From NCBI GenBank assembly GCA_963691705.1, contig OY829545.1:55282192-55346191 (forward strand): a stretch of 64,000 nucleotides of DNA, in the 5' to 3' direction. How positions within the stretch are numbered: the first letter of the stretch is position 1; each line of letters begins with the position of its first letter. The notes below the pieces were generated by a model that saw only the letters and a list, made by a program, of their open reading frames with translations, had not been told where the DNA came from and made no database searches. The position numbers and the translations under genes are program-made. Positions 1 through 12,400 of this stretch are shown in pieces. Origin of the DNA: Viola odorata. Lineage: Eukaryota > Streptophyta > Magnoliopsida > Malpighiales > Violaceae.

Positions 1-1035
1 CAAATTTATACAATGGACAAGACGAAGGAGTAATGAATTCGAAAAAATGGGAAAAGGAATTGATTTGCGATTTTAACGTTTACCAACCTTCGAGACAGCC
101 GAGCTCCGCTACCACGTGTTAGGATCCTTCGATGTTGAATTGCAAGGAACTAGTCTCGATTGGGGATGGCTCGGATGATTGATGGATGAAGGATTGATGA
201 CTTCAGGAGTTAGGCGCAGCGGGAATTTGTAATGGCAAGATGTATGAATTTTTGAAAGGTGTATGGTAAAATAAGGGAATTTTAATTCAAGATTAATGGT
301 TCTTGAATCGGGAATTTTAGAAGTGAAATATGGATGATAATATGAACGAGTAAATTCAAGAAAACCCTCTCGTCAACGAAAAACGAGCAACCTTTCTATA
401 TTGAATATACTTGAAATATCGAACTCAAACTTGCAATGAATTTGCTAGCTTAAGATCGAAAGTTTACAAGAAATTTAGGGAAAGAAAATAAGAAAATTAC
501 AAGACATAATTAAACTAAAAATGGCTTCAAGATTGAGTGTTTATCAATGATCAAAAAGCGAGTGTTAAAGTAAACTAAACATATCTATTTATAGCTGCCA
601 AATTCCAAGCCTTGGAATTAATTCAGCCCTCACTACCGGATTGTGTGGACGACGTGGGCGCTGGACGTGTGGAGCAAGGTCTGGCCTTGTGGCATCGTGG
701 GCTGGGACGTGTGGAAGCAGCGTTGGTGGGCGCAGGAGTGGGCTGCTGCTGGAACGACGCCGTGTGCTGCTGCTGCGTGCGTTGATGGGCTGCTGCTTGC
801 TTGCTGCGTGCTGGGCTGGACAGTGGGCCCTGGCTAGCGTCTGGGCTGCTGCTGGTCTTGGGCTGAATGGAGTTTGTGCATACATTCTCCTTTGGTCCTT
901 GGATTTGTATGCATGAACTCCATTGATCCTTAGACTTTGGGTGCTCCTCCTCGTAGCGTAAATGTTGGAGAATAAGCGCTACGAGATTTTGACGTTGGCT
1001 TCGAGTACGCGATGCGATCGGCGCGATCGTATCAC
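1..1035 (+). mobile_element. Unclassified repeat end, possibly an LTR, abutting a beheaded gene
   Basis: No convincing gene is visible. A TATA-like run (TATTTATAG near 588) precedes a GC-rich, simple-composition block at 640-890 whose open frames on both strands look like composition artefacts. A hairpin TCGTAGCG (951-958) / CGCTACGA (977-984) lies near the right end. The segment stops where codons of a DYW domain begin (about 1035), so it looks like the end of an element inserted in, or recombined with, a PPR gene. The left end is outside the window, so class and orientation are inferred. Confidence 0.3.
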
Positions 1036-1037
1036 AT

Positions 1038-1436
1038 AGCCTTGTAGAGCTGGGAAATTGCGTCCATGAGTTTGTTATGGGAGATAGAACTCACCCTCAA
1101 AGTGAGGCGATATATGCAATGTTAGCAGAGATCGCGAACAGATTGAAATCCGAAGGTTATGTGCCTCACACGGCGAATGTGCTTGCGGACATAGATGAGG
1201 AAGAAAAAGAAAATGCTCTGTTCCATCACAGTGAGAAGATTGCAGTTGCTTTTATGCTCATCAACACACCGCTAAAGACGCCTATTAGGGTTGTCAAGAA
1301 TTTAAGAGTATGTGGTGATTGCCATTTGGCGTTCAAATTAATATCTAAGATTTTTGAGAGGGAGATTATTGTGAGAGATAATAGCAGGTTTCATCATTTT
1401 AGAGATGGGTCTTGCTCTTGTCGAGACTACTGGTGA
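1038..1436 (+). pseudogene. PPR protein C-terminal fragment: DYW cytidine-deaminase-like domain
   Basis: The reading frame from about 1038 to the TGA at 1434-1436 encodes the last part of a DYW-class pentatricopeptide repeat protein, a family that edits C to U in organelle RNA. Visible signatures are the GDRTHPQS box, the zinc/catalytic HSEKIA (H-x-E), the CGDCH pair, the HHFRDGSCSC segment and the terminal CRDYW. No PPR repeats, E motifs or organelle targeting peptide precede it; codons start abruptly next to repeat-like sequence. The first in-frame ATG (1077) is an internal Met. The domain itself has no stop or frameshift, so the truncation may be recent. It could also be the last exon of a gene extending to the left, but these genes are usually intronless, so a broken copy is more likely. 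Confidence 0.75.
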
Positions 1437-2267
1437 AAGCATAAAGATGGTTTTGTATCCTATCTGTACATTATTTCAATTTAACAACATAAAGCTATTG
1501 CGATCACATTAGTTAGTGCCTTGGTGGAGGCAATTGTTACTTGTTAGATTAGATTGAAGATTATAAATTGTTGAATACCATCTATATTTGAACACGTTTA
1601 GTCTGTTGTTTGTACGAAACTAGTCTCATTCTCATTCTTATAATGGAAACTGTGACCTGAGTTAAGGCAGAGGAGCCACTTGTTACTCCACCAAAACCGT
1701 TGGTAAAAAAAGAAACGATGAAATAAAAAATATTTCATGAGAGCAGATTAAAATAGAAATACTACTAAATAGGAAGTTAAACAGGAAAAAATACAGCTTG
1801 TAACTTAGGGTAAAATTGATATATATATATATACATATGGATTATCCTAATTTGTGAAAAGTCTGTCCTTCCTTAAATGGGAATGTAGAGAATACCATTG
1901 ACTATGTATATCAACCACTAATCACGGCGTTGGGTTGAAAGTAAAGCCAACATCACGTATATATTTTAGCAATCTCTGTTAAATAAAAGTTAAACTTTAG
2001 TAACTTGTATTTCTACTCAATTGATTATTAACTTTATTAATTCGCACTATTTGTTCAACAAATAGGAACGACTTTTAAAGTGAAATATGATAAAGAATAG
2101 TCAGGTAAGAAGTTAAACAGGAAAAGAGGCACCTTGTAAATTAGCTAGTGGCTGTAAAAAAAAAGTCACTTCAATATTATACTTACATGTGTACGTAGTT
2201 AATTTAATTTTTGTTCGATCAATGACTCGACCAACTTATTATGATTTTATGGGTACTGGGGAGTTGA
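1437..2267. other. AT-rich intergenic stretch, no gene seen
   Basis: Downstream sequence of the DYW fragment, then AT-rich DNA. A diverged direct repeat of about 40 bp is visible: AGTTAAACAGGAAAA near 1773 and again near 2112, each followed by a CTTGTAA-type tail. No RNA gene or transposon end was recognised. Confidence 0.5.
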
Positions 2268-2567
2268 ATGATTGGCCGAATCAAGAAAAGGTTAACTCGT
2301 AGTGATGTAGAAGTTGATTTTGGACGATTTAACGATACTTACCTGAACTTATCCATCGACGAAATTGAAGAACACATTATTCGATGTTTGTCGAAAGTTA
2401 AACAAAAAGACGGGTATACCTTCCTAGAAGTTCAAGATGCTAATACGAAGGAGCGTTGTTACATGCAACTAACCAAAGACGAAGGAGGTAATTGTTATAA
2501 ACTCTTTAATTGGCCATTTGTTCTTCTGCAAAGGAAAATTGGATGGAACGATATGTATAAACTATAA
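2268..2567 (+). CDS. Uncharacterised 99-codon open frame
   Basis: An ATG-started open frame of 99 codons ends at the TAA at 2565-2567. The predicted peptide is charged and not low-complexity (acidic stretch around residues 30-40, two Cys), and I do not recognise it. It stands alone, with no visible splice partner, and has no flanking transposon ends. It could be a short fragment of a larger gene or a chance frame in AT-rich DNA. Confidence 0.25.
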   Translation: MIGRIKKRLTRSDVEVDFGRFNDTYLNLSIDEIEEHIIRCLSKVKQKDGYTFLEVQDANTKERCYMQLTKDEGGNCYKLFNWPFVLLQRKIGWNDMYKL

Positions 2568-2849
2568 ACAGAAGCAGCAGTAGTAAACTACGAGTAATAA
2601 TTTAAGGACCCAATCGCAACGCAAGCTCTGCTCTATTCTATTGCCTTTTGCTTTAGCATCATCAACTTGGGTATCGCATTCTGCTTTCTGCATGCGTACA
2701 GTGATGTTTTTGGAGAAAGAAAGTCCTCAGCCCTCAGGGTTGTTTGTTTCCAATCGCTGAGCGCCGCAACCTGTATTCCCTTTTTTCTTTTTTCTTTTTT
2801 CTTTTTTATTTGTTATTTTTTAAAAAATATTGACTTCATATTTTACAAA

Positions 2850-3440
2850 TTTACAGTTGATAAGATCCGAGATCTCTTCTGGTCGGAAAACGGCTGCTGC
2901 AGCTAGTCGGAGGGGAAGCGATCGGCGTCAGAGATACCTGCAAAGCGCCGGAGGGGGACTCCGGCGTAGACACTCCGATGCTTAAGTCAGTTCGAGTTTT
3001 TAGAATGGTAGAGGTTCTCCAAGATGATCTCGATCTTACCTTCTGTTTGGAAAGATGGGGGTATTTATAGGCCGAAGTTGGCGATACCTGACAGCGATAA
3101 GGGGGCAGCGATAAGCATCGTCCGAAGATATCGCCTCCAGCGATAATGGGTGGGCCATCGCGGGCGATAATCACATAAGGCCTATCAGGAGCGACATCCT
3201 CTTAGTTCCTCTAGGATGGGATGACGCCGTGCGCGTAAAGATGCATGAGATCCCCCCCCCCCGCTGAAGTCGACCATCCTAGGAAACTTCCGCCGGCCCG
3301 GGCGATAGGTTGGCTTTTCAGGGAAGCGTATAGAAACTCGTCCAGGATAGATGTCGTGGCTACAATATTGCCGTCAGGAGCATTCCAATTGTTATCAACA
3401 GTGTAGTTTTTAGTTTTTACAAAGATTTTAAACACTTGAT
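2850..3440. repeat. GC-rich GCGATA-rich block upstream of the acyl carrier gene
   Basis: This block contrasts in base composition with both sides. GCGATA or its complement recurs about seven times between 3079 and 3310, several as GCGATAA or GCGATAAG. A TATTTATAG run near 3061 and a C-run at 3251-3261 are also present. It may be a solo LTR or other transposon remnant near the promoter of the gene starting at 3485, or contain regulatory sites. No clear termini or target duplication were found. Confidence 0.35.
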
Positions 3441-3484
3441 AAGTTTCATCGTGACTGACAGTCTAAGACCTATAGAGAGAGAAA

Positions 3485-6400
3485 ATGGCATTGAGAGCTG
3501 CCGTGCTCCGCCACCTCCGCGTCCCCGTGCGAACCCTAGGCGTGACGCCACCCAAACCGGACTCATGGAGCCTCTTCAATCCCATCCGTTTCATGTCATC
3601 GCATGACGACCATCTGAGCAAGGACGAGGTCATCGAAAGAGTCCTCTCCGTCGTCAAATGCTTCCCCAAAGTCGATCCATCCGCGGTCAGTCAGTTTATT
3701 CTTGTTTACCCTTTTTCCTTTTTTCTATTCATGTCAGAGAAAATTTGTATTATTGATGAATGTTCTTTAGCGATTCCGTTTTGCTTTGGAGTGATTATTT
3801 ACTTTTTAGTTCGATTTTGAGGTGACATCACACAAATCTGTGAATTTTTCAGATTAGCTTTTCAATTAGGTCCATCGCATTACTATTACACACAAATCTC
3901 GAATTTTACCATTGATCATTTGTGATATTTTGCTTGATCCCAAATTCCTGCATCACTTGTTTTGCCAAGAAGCTGGTTCATTAGGACTTGCAGCTAAAGA
4001 ATGAACAATATCAATAAACAATCCTCATTCCTGTTTGTTGTTTCGCCTGGTTGCTAGACTGTAAGACGACAGTTCCGTTAGTTGCTCATTAAGGCTGAGA
4101 TAAAAGGATAGTTTCATGTCTTAAAGGACGTTTAGCATGAGTAAAAGCCATTGGCATGATGGGTTTCTTTCTTTTATAAACGTTAGAAAGAAGAAAAAGC
4201 CAATACAGAGACAGTTAATGGTCGCATCTTTGTTGATCGTTCATTTTTTGAAACGAGAATGATTAAGGATACTGGAAATTCTCCAGTTAGTTTGGTGGAT
4301 TGTGTCAAATATGCTGCATGTTTATCATGACTTTTTTTTCTTTTTTTTTCTAGCACATGCCGTTTTAATTGAGTGCTTAAATGCCTTATTTATCATCCTA
4401 TTTTCCTACTATTTTGGATGATGATACTGTTGATTTTGGCTATTTTCTACTCCTTATTACAGATTACTTGATACAAAGTTGAATTGGAAGAAAGGAAAAG
4501 AAAAGCCATGAAGAGAGCTTGAATTGGTGACACTTGAAGAGATGGAGTAGATTGCTGCTCAATGAGCCAAATAAACCCAGCATTGAGTTTAAGAGAAATC
4601 CTTTAGTCTCGCAAGAAATTGAAATTGAAAACAGCAGTTTCCTCTTGATTTTGTTCCTGCTGTTTAATTGTTGCAAGCCAAGAATTAATTCAGCAGCAGC
4701 CAAAGAAATTGAAGCCATGGGCTTGGGCCTGCCAAGAAGAGGGAGGCGAATATCAGGATAGTGAAAGAAGTTAAAGTTGCAATTAGTTGAAGCACAATGT
4801 TAATAATTATTTCAATTATTAATTAAATCCTAATTTCTAGGATTTTTAGTTGGACTAGGATTATTAAATAACCTAGCAGGAAAGAAAGAGAAAAACAGCT
4901 CTTCTTCCCTGGAACAAGACGGCTACTGGTTCTAAGATTTTAAAATAATATTCTTTTGTTCATTATTCCTTGATTTAATTAATTCATGCATAATAATTGC
5001 TTACTTTAATTATGTCTTGTTCTAGCTAAGTCATCCATTCTTGGTAAAGGCTCTAGGATCATGATTCGTTTGTTGTGAGATCAAATTAAGCTTCATAAAA
5101 TTCAAGTTTGTATTTCTATTCTTTTTATTTAAATGTCAATTTGTTCATATTTTGATTAAGAGTAGCTAACTTGATTTTAAATATGAATGATTACATCTTT
5201 TCTTAGAAACGTTGGATTCTACATCGTTGATAGGAATCTGTAGGTAACTAATTAGTGTAAGAGCTAATTAGAAAATGGTAGAATCCGGTTTATAGGAGTA
5301 GAAGAAATTCTCTTCTAGATCGGGAAAGGTCTCTCCCCATGTTTAATCAACCCTTCAATTAAACTTTATTAGGAGTACCGCCTTAAAGTTATTGAACGGT
5401 TAGGGATCCTAGTAGGAGTACCGCCTTAGGAATCTTGAGTAGGAGGAAGCAGGAGACTCAGAGTACCGCTGGTCTCTATAACTTTTCTATTAAATTTGGT
5501 TTTGAAAACACTTGCATCAATGATCGACATATATGAATCGTGACCTGAAAAGAATCTTTATCGGGAATTTACCATCATCTGAGTTCTTCTAATCATCTCT
5601 CGTTTACTGTTTTTATACTTTCTGTCTATTAAATTAATTGCAACACAAAAATCCCACTCATTAGTTTTTACCACTTTTACAATTCTTGGTCATTTAATAA
5701 GTATTAATTTTAGTCGTGAAATCTCTGTGGTTCGATCCTTTTACCACTTGCTACAGTTTTAATTAATTGTGCATGGTGAATTGTATGATTTTTTTTGCTG
5801 GTTTCGGCACCCATCAAATTTTGGCGCCGTTGCTAGGGATTTCTTCGGTACTAATTTTAATTTCTTTGTTTTATGACCAGGTCCTCTCAACTGCCATTAC
5901 TTCCATACAACCCAGAGTTAACAAAAATAGAAGCTTAGTACAGGAAGCAGCGAGCAGAAAGGCTGAGGACAGAATCTGAAGAAACAGTTTCAGAAAATAG
6001 TTTTTCGCAGTCAGCAGACTTTTCCACAGGCCTGGGGGAAAGTTCATCTGCAGCAGTAAGAGAAAACCCTCTTTTCGAACGAGAAATGGACCACCACGAA
6101 AATAACCAGCCACCACCACCTCCTCCTCCTCCAGAGCAGACCTTTAGGCAGTGAAACAGTGAAGGACCACCACCAGACACACACTTTTGTGTCCAATATC
6201 CACCTGTAGAGCATGATTGGAATCTAAAACCAAACATGATCCATAACCTTAAGAAGTTCTACGGTTTGCCTAGCGAAAACCCATTCAAGCACCTGCAATA
6301 TCTCCATTGGGAATGTGACACTCACAAACCCTCTCGAGTTGACATCAACCGAGCTAAACTCCGAGCTTTTCCATGGACCCTAGAGGATAAAGCTAGGAAT

Positions 6401-9400
6401 TGGTTCCTAAGCCTACCGCATAACTCCATTAACACATGGCAGCAGATGTTGAGCACCTTTCTCAACAAATTTTGGTCCTCTAGTAAGGCTGGAAATGCTA
6501 GGAAGAATATTGTGTCCATCAAACAGTCCCCTACTGAGAGTTTTGGGGAGTATTATCAACGCTTTAGGAACTTATTAGAAATCTGCCCAAACCATGGAGT
6601 TTCTGATTGGAACCAAGTGCAATATTTCTATGATGGTTTATGTGTTAGAGACAAGCTGGTTGTGGACGGAGCTGCTGGAGGAGCGTTACAAGATTGCACC
6701 CTCACGAGGGTGAATCAATTGATTCAGACCTTTGATTGGTTGTTTATATTCGATGATTTATGCTCTCTTTATCTTATGTTTTGAGAGCATTTGATTGCTT
6801 CTTTTGGCCATTTACTTCCCTTTTCCTTTGTTCAGGCTTGAAAGATCAGTTGGAAGGAAAAGGAGTTGATTTGGTGAAAGATAGAGCATTTTCCAATCAT
6901 GGCCGTTTGGAGGATGATTGCAGAAATTTTCCCTTACTCATCCCTAGGCCTAGGGATGAGTCAGGCGATCTGGTGAAATTCTGGGCAGTCCGCCCTTGTT
7001 TATGCGTGCCGAGGATTAATTTATTTCTTAGTGCTTTTCTTGTCCCCTGAGCATGCTAGACAGCTTTTTGACTCCACTATCTCGTGTTCCCTTATTTCCT
7101 TTGACTCAAGAACTCCTTGGAGACTCCATAGGAATATATTCCATCCCTCTTAGTGCTAGACAAGAATTTATTCTTGTCTCTTCCTTGTTGTTGGAGCCGC
7201 ATGCTTGCATTGTTTGTCCCTTGAGTGCTTGCTCCTTGGGGAGTTGTGAGAGGGCATGGCTGAGCTATAGAAAGAGGAGAATTTCGTCCAAGAGAAGGGG
7301 TTGAACATCATCACATTCGGGCAGAGAGAGAGAGGAGATGAGGATAGCAAGGAGAGCGGGCTGCACTTCTTCACCACCATTTTCCAGATTTGTTTTACTT
7401 TGAACAATAGTTTTTATTTGTAATTTTAATTATGCATTGTAGCTAATTACCTCTGATTCTTGGTAGAGATTAGAGGTTGACTATCCATGTTGTTGTGAGA
7501 CTTTTATTGGAATTAATATGAATGTTTTTATATCTCTTTTCTTCTCACTTTAATTGTTAAAACTTGTTCTTGTTGAATTAAAAGCTTGATCAACTCTTGA
7601 TTTAATTTGAATGGGTAATGTCAGTTTCATTTATGTTCAGTGTGATTCCTGCATTTATGAAGATTGAGTAGACAACTAGTGAATATTTGACATAAGACTT
7701 GTCTTTAGGATCTAGGTAGAAAGGAAAGAATGGGTCTAGGTTCAGGGCTGAGTGCCGTATCTATCCCTAGGCCTAGGGATGGGTTTCCCGTATGGTTACA
7801 ATTTTCCTGCAACTTGACAAATTGTTAGGAAGGTTAGGGTCGTTATTAGAGGGCCTCTTTTAATCGACTTGTATAGGGGGAAACCTGGGAATTTAGAGTG
7901 TCTCTTGTTCCTATAACATCTCTATAAATCCATTTCAGAATATGTTTTGTCAATGATCAAATAACAAAGGATAGTCACCTTATTTAAATCTCTACCAAGG
8001 ATTGCCTCTCTATATCTGATTTCACTCACATTTTCAGTTATAATTCGTGTATGCTACTGTCACTACTGATTTACATTCAAAGTACTGTTTTTAATTTGGT
8101 TTTAATTACAAAAACTCCCCCCAACTTTGTTCCGATTTGGTTTTTAACAAGAAAAATACAAATTACTCAAAGATTTCCTCCCCGTGTTCGAACCTTTCAC
8201 TACTATCTACATTATATTTTGTGGTTTAGCACCGAATTGTATCTTTTTATTTATGGTTGAGAACGACATCAGTCATAAATTGGCGCCGTTGCCGGGGAGG
8301 TAACGAGTTCTAATTTTCGTTTTTCTTGTTGATGACCAGGTCCAGTAATTCACAACCAGTACCTTACGTCCCTGAGATCACAAGAGTTGAAACCGCAATC
8401 AGATTATCCAAGAGAAAGTTCAACGAATTTTCATCTTCTGGTTCAAATTCAGAAGCTGAGGGGAGTCCATCCCTAGGCCTAGGGATAGACTCAGGATCAG
8501 AACCTGAAGTAGAACCAGCACCACCAGAGATGGATAATCCACCACCTGAACCTACCCTTCGGGAGCTCAATCAAGGAGCTGAACAAGAGTCCTTCTTGTG
8601 TATTAACTACCGCCCAGTACCAAATGATTGGGCCGTGAAGTCAAATGTCATGCATAACCTCAGCAAGTTCAGAGGACATGCATCCGAAAATCCTTACAAA
8701 CACCTCCAAAAATTTCAGTTTGAGTGTGATGCTCTAAAACCAACTGGAGTGAGTCTTGAAAGAGCTAAGTTGAGAGCTTTTCCATGGTCTTTAGAGGATT
8801 CAGCCAAGAATTGGTTCTTTAGCTTGCCTCACAATTCCATTAATTCTTGGGCTGATATGGCTACTACGTTTCTAAAAAAATATTGGTCAGCCACCAAAGC
8901 AGGAGCAGCTAGGAAAAGTCTTGTCTCAATTCAGCAACATGGTGACGAGTCTTTTGGGGAATATCACCAACGATTTAAAGACCTTCAAGAGGTCTGTCCT
9001 ACCCATGGCGTGCCTGAGCAATCTCTCATTCAATACTTCTACGATGGCATGCGAATTAAGGACAAGGAGAAGCTTGACTCGGCAGCTGGAGGAGCCTTGC
9101 TTGATTTGACCCCAAGTAGAGCAAGGGCTCTCATTCAAACCTTGGCTGATAATTGCCACCAAAATGGGACTCAAGAACGTTCCACTTCAGCCAACAATAT
9201 TAGTGTAGCTGCTGATTGATGGTTTATTATGGATGTTTTATCTTCTCTTTTATTATTAATTGAGATGGTAATTATGCTACTTTAAGTCCTTTTGCTTCCT
9301 TTCTCTATAAACAGCCTTTGGAGCATCAATCTGAAGGAAAGGAGCAGAAAGCTTGAAGATTAGAGCTTAAATCAATCATTTGGTGATGGAGTTTCGTTTT

Positions 9401-12400
9401 CAGCTTTGCTGCCTTGAATTTGGTCCATTCGTCCCTAGGCCACTTCACTATTTTGCCGAAATCAGCTCTCCTCTAGGCCTCGACAAGAAGCGACCTTACG
9501 GGATTCCAGCTGGACTTGCACTGACCATGTTTTTCCGTGCTACAATTAATTATTCTCTAGTGCATTTCCTGTCTTCTTGGGACTCATTTTTATCAGACAC
9601 AAGACTTCTTGGGCCACTCCTTGTTATTCTCTTGAGCTTACAACTCCTTGGAAGAATGCATCAAACATTCTTCTTGATTTTGAGAGAATTTTCTCACTAG
9701 TGTACAAGCACTTTGAAGACAAGATTTTGGGAGCTTGTGAGCTAGTGTTGACTGACTTGGGAGAGGAGCGTGCAGGCAGAGGGAAGGACGATTTAAGGTA
9801 GCAATTTCGGACTGAAAATAGAACAAGAACGTAGGAGGACAGTAGGAGGAAAGTAGAGAGAAAATCAGCATTTCTCCCATTTTCCAGATTTTCCAGCTTT
9901 TTGTATTTTCGGATTTCCACTTCTTGTATCATTTTCCATTATGTTTTGTAACTAAAAACCTCCATTCCTGGTAGGGATCTTGTGGTTGATGATTCCAGTA
10001 GGTTGTGAGACTCTTTGATCTTAAATAAAAACGTTTTTCATATTTCTCTCCTTCTTGTTTTAACTCCAATTTATTCATGTTTAAGTTTGAGTTTGGCCAA
10101 CTTGGATCTTGATTTGAATGATTACAGTCAGTTCTCTTGTGATTAAATCACTCTTAGAGAACAGTAGTAGACGAATCAGTAGGGCATGAGGTGTATTTGC
10201 TTGGTCTAAGCTGATAGAAGGAACTGAACTAGACTACCCTCCCATCCCGAGGCCTTGAGAAGGGCCGACCTAGGTGACAGCTGGGTCAAGTGCCAGACTA
10301 GACCAGACTTGTGGATGACGAACAACTACCATGTCTAGAAGAGGGACCTCACTGTTTTTAATCAATCTCTCAAGTGATTCCATAAGTATTCTGATTCCTT
10401 TGTTGACGACATAGCCAAAGCAAAGTGGCGGGTTAGAATCTTAGGATGAACTTAGGAAGATTAGGGTGTTTGAAATGAAGTGATTCTTTTAAATACTTTT
10501 GTAGCAGGTTGGGAATCTAGTGTGAGCTGGTTCCACAACTTCTTCTATGAAAACCATTTCGAAAATGTATTTTGTCAATGATCAACAAGCATGGAATTGT
10601 CACCACATAAGGATCTCTACTAGGGATTTTCTTTCTCTTTTGTATTTCTTTATTTCTCTACTGTTTTCTTTTATGCAATCTCATTTTCGTTCTTTTTGTT
10701 TCTCAACCCATCATACTCTCACCTCTTTGCTGATTATTGTCATTTGCAGGAGCAATAAAGATTGGACCGATTTGTCCCTGTGTTCGAACCTCTTGCCGCT
10801 ATCTACATTCATTTTTAGTTTAGTGACCAGTTGTAATATTTTTATTTATGCAGGGACCGCGACACCCTCGTCATAAATTGGCGCCGTTGCCGGGGACAAT
10901 GGTGTACTGATTTTCATTTTTCTTGTTTGTGACAATTTTCAGTTTTCTTTTTTTTATGAGCAATTTCAATTATTTTTCTCAATCAGCCCCTATTCCTCAA
11001 AGTTTTGGTGTAGGAGATGTGTCCAGCCATGAAGGATGTTTTGGTCCGCCACAGTGGGGATATGAGCCAAATTATAATCCATACATATCTACTCCTTATC
11101 CCACTTGGTGGAACCAACAAAGTTCTGATTATGGAGTGCAATCAGTTCCTAATTATCAATATTTCCAGCCTCCGCAACCTAGCCAAGTACCCAATGTTTC
11201 TGAAATTTTAATGAAAATCTTAGTTCCATTTATGCAGGAAACAGAGGAGAATTTAGCAAGGTTAGTGAAGCAAATGAGAGAACTTGCACTTGAGAAGGAA
11301 AGAGAGAGATACATACCTTCAAACTTCCAACCAAACGTGGAATCTGATGCCAGCACTGCCTCTTTTGTGAGCAACAAAAATCTGCCCGAGCAGGTCGCTT
11401 CATCTCAAGGCCTTGAGATGAACGACCCAGAACCAGAAACAAGCCCAAAAAATTCAGCAGAAGTTGCCACTCAGTCAAAGCAGTCCAATCAGACCCAAAC
11501 TCATTCCAGCATGTCACTGAAGCAGGAGACGAAGTTTGTGGACACTTGTTGTAGCATCGAGCTAGAGGAGGATGCGAGGAGGATTGAGGAAGAAATCAAA
11601 GTGGTTGAGAATCCACAAACGGTTGTGTTTAAAAGGGGAGTTCTGAATTTCCTTGATTATATTGATCCATTTATTGAATTACCCTCCATTCACAACCAAT
11701 ATTATCTTTTTATTATGCATGCACCCAAACCAGAATTTGAATCATTTTATGGTTGCATGCAGATTTCTTTGGTAGGAGACCATGCACGAAATGAGATTAT
11801 TCTCATCAAACTTCGTGCATTCAAAGCATTATGTAGGATTGGTTGACAAAGTGACGCTCAATGTCTAGTCCAAGACTATAAAGAGGGACGCTGCATGGGA
11901 GGCAACCCATGTTCATTTCGTTGTTGTTTTTTTTTATTTTCGTTTTTATTTCTAGTTAATCTTTTTTTTTTCTGCATAATAATGGATTTTTGGAATTTTT
12001 TTCAGTGCTGGCCTTCCGGCTCTCCTCTAGGCCTCGAGACGAGCTGACCGAAGCCTCCAGCTCTTCCCCTACCATGATCATTGCCCCGGGTTTTATCATT
12101 TCTTTCCCTCTCTTTTTCTTTTTTCTGTTCTATTCTGTTTGTTTGTTTGCTTGTTTGTTGTGTGGTTTTTCTTTCACATTGAGGACAATGTGTCCTTTAA
12201 GTGTGGGGGAGAGACACTTTCGTGTTTGTTTGTGTTTTTTTGTGTTTTTGTGCATGTTTGTTTTTCTGTTTTTATGCATGTTTTTCTGCTGTTTGTTTTT
12301 GGCGCATGTTTAGTTCAATTATTTTTGCATGCGCTTCTGCTTGTTTTCATTTATGCATGAGTCGTTTTTCTTTTCTTGTTGTGTTTCACCCTTTTTTGTA

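Larger units (their letters stand above)
6733..8275 (+). repeat. Element B 5' LTR
   Basis: 1543 bp ending CAGTCA right before AAATTGGCGCC. It carries two copies of the element palindrome (6936-6961 and 7763-7780) and a 10-bp hairpin with arms AGACAAGAAT (7158-7167) and ATTCTTGTCT (7170-7179). Confidence 0.92.

Noticed and set aside
589..916. Overlapping open frames on both strands near 589-916
   Set aside because: All arise from a biased GC-rich block; no domain, no conserved look, inside a repeat-like segment.
4711..4740. CTTGG-GCCTG-CCAAG in the A LTR as an A-type palindrome
   Set aside because: Five-base arms and no AGGCCT centre; too weak to include.
9380..9932. Several open frames inside the C LTR (and the identical set at 13424-13976)
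   Set aside because: They recur only because the LTR is duplicated; no motifs, both strands open, typical of LTR composition.
10547..10876. Open frame at the end of the C LTR that appears to extend the B gag frame from 14591
   Set aside because: The apparent 506-codon frame from 14591 is LTR sequence accidentally in frame with B's gag; the true frame continues from 9212 to 14923.
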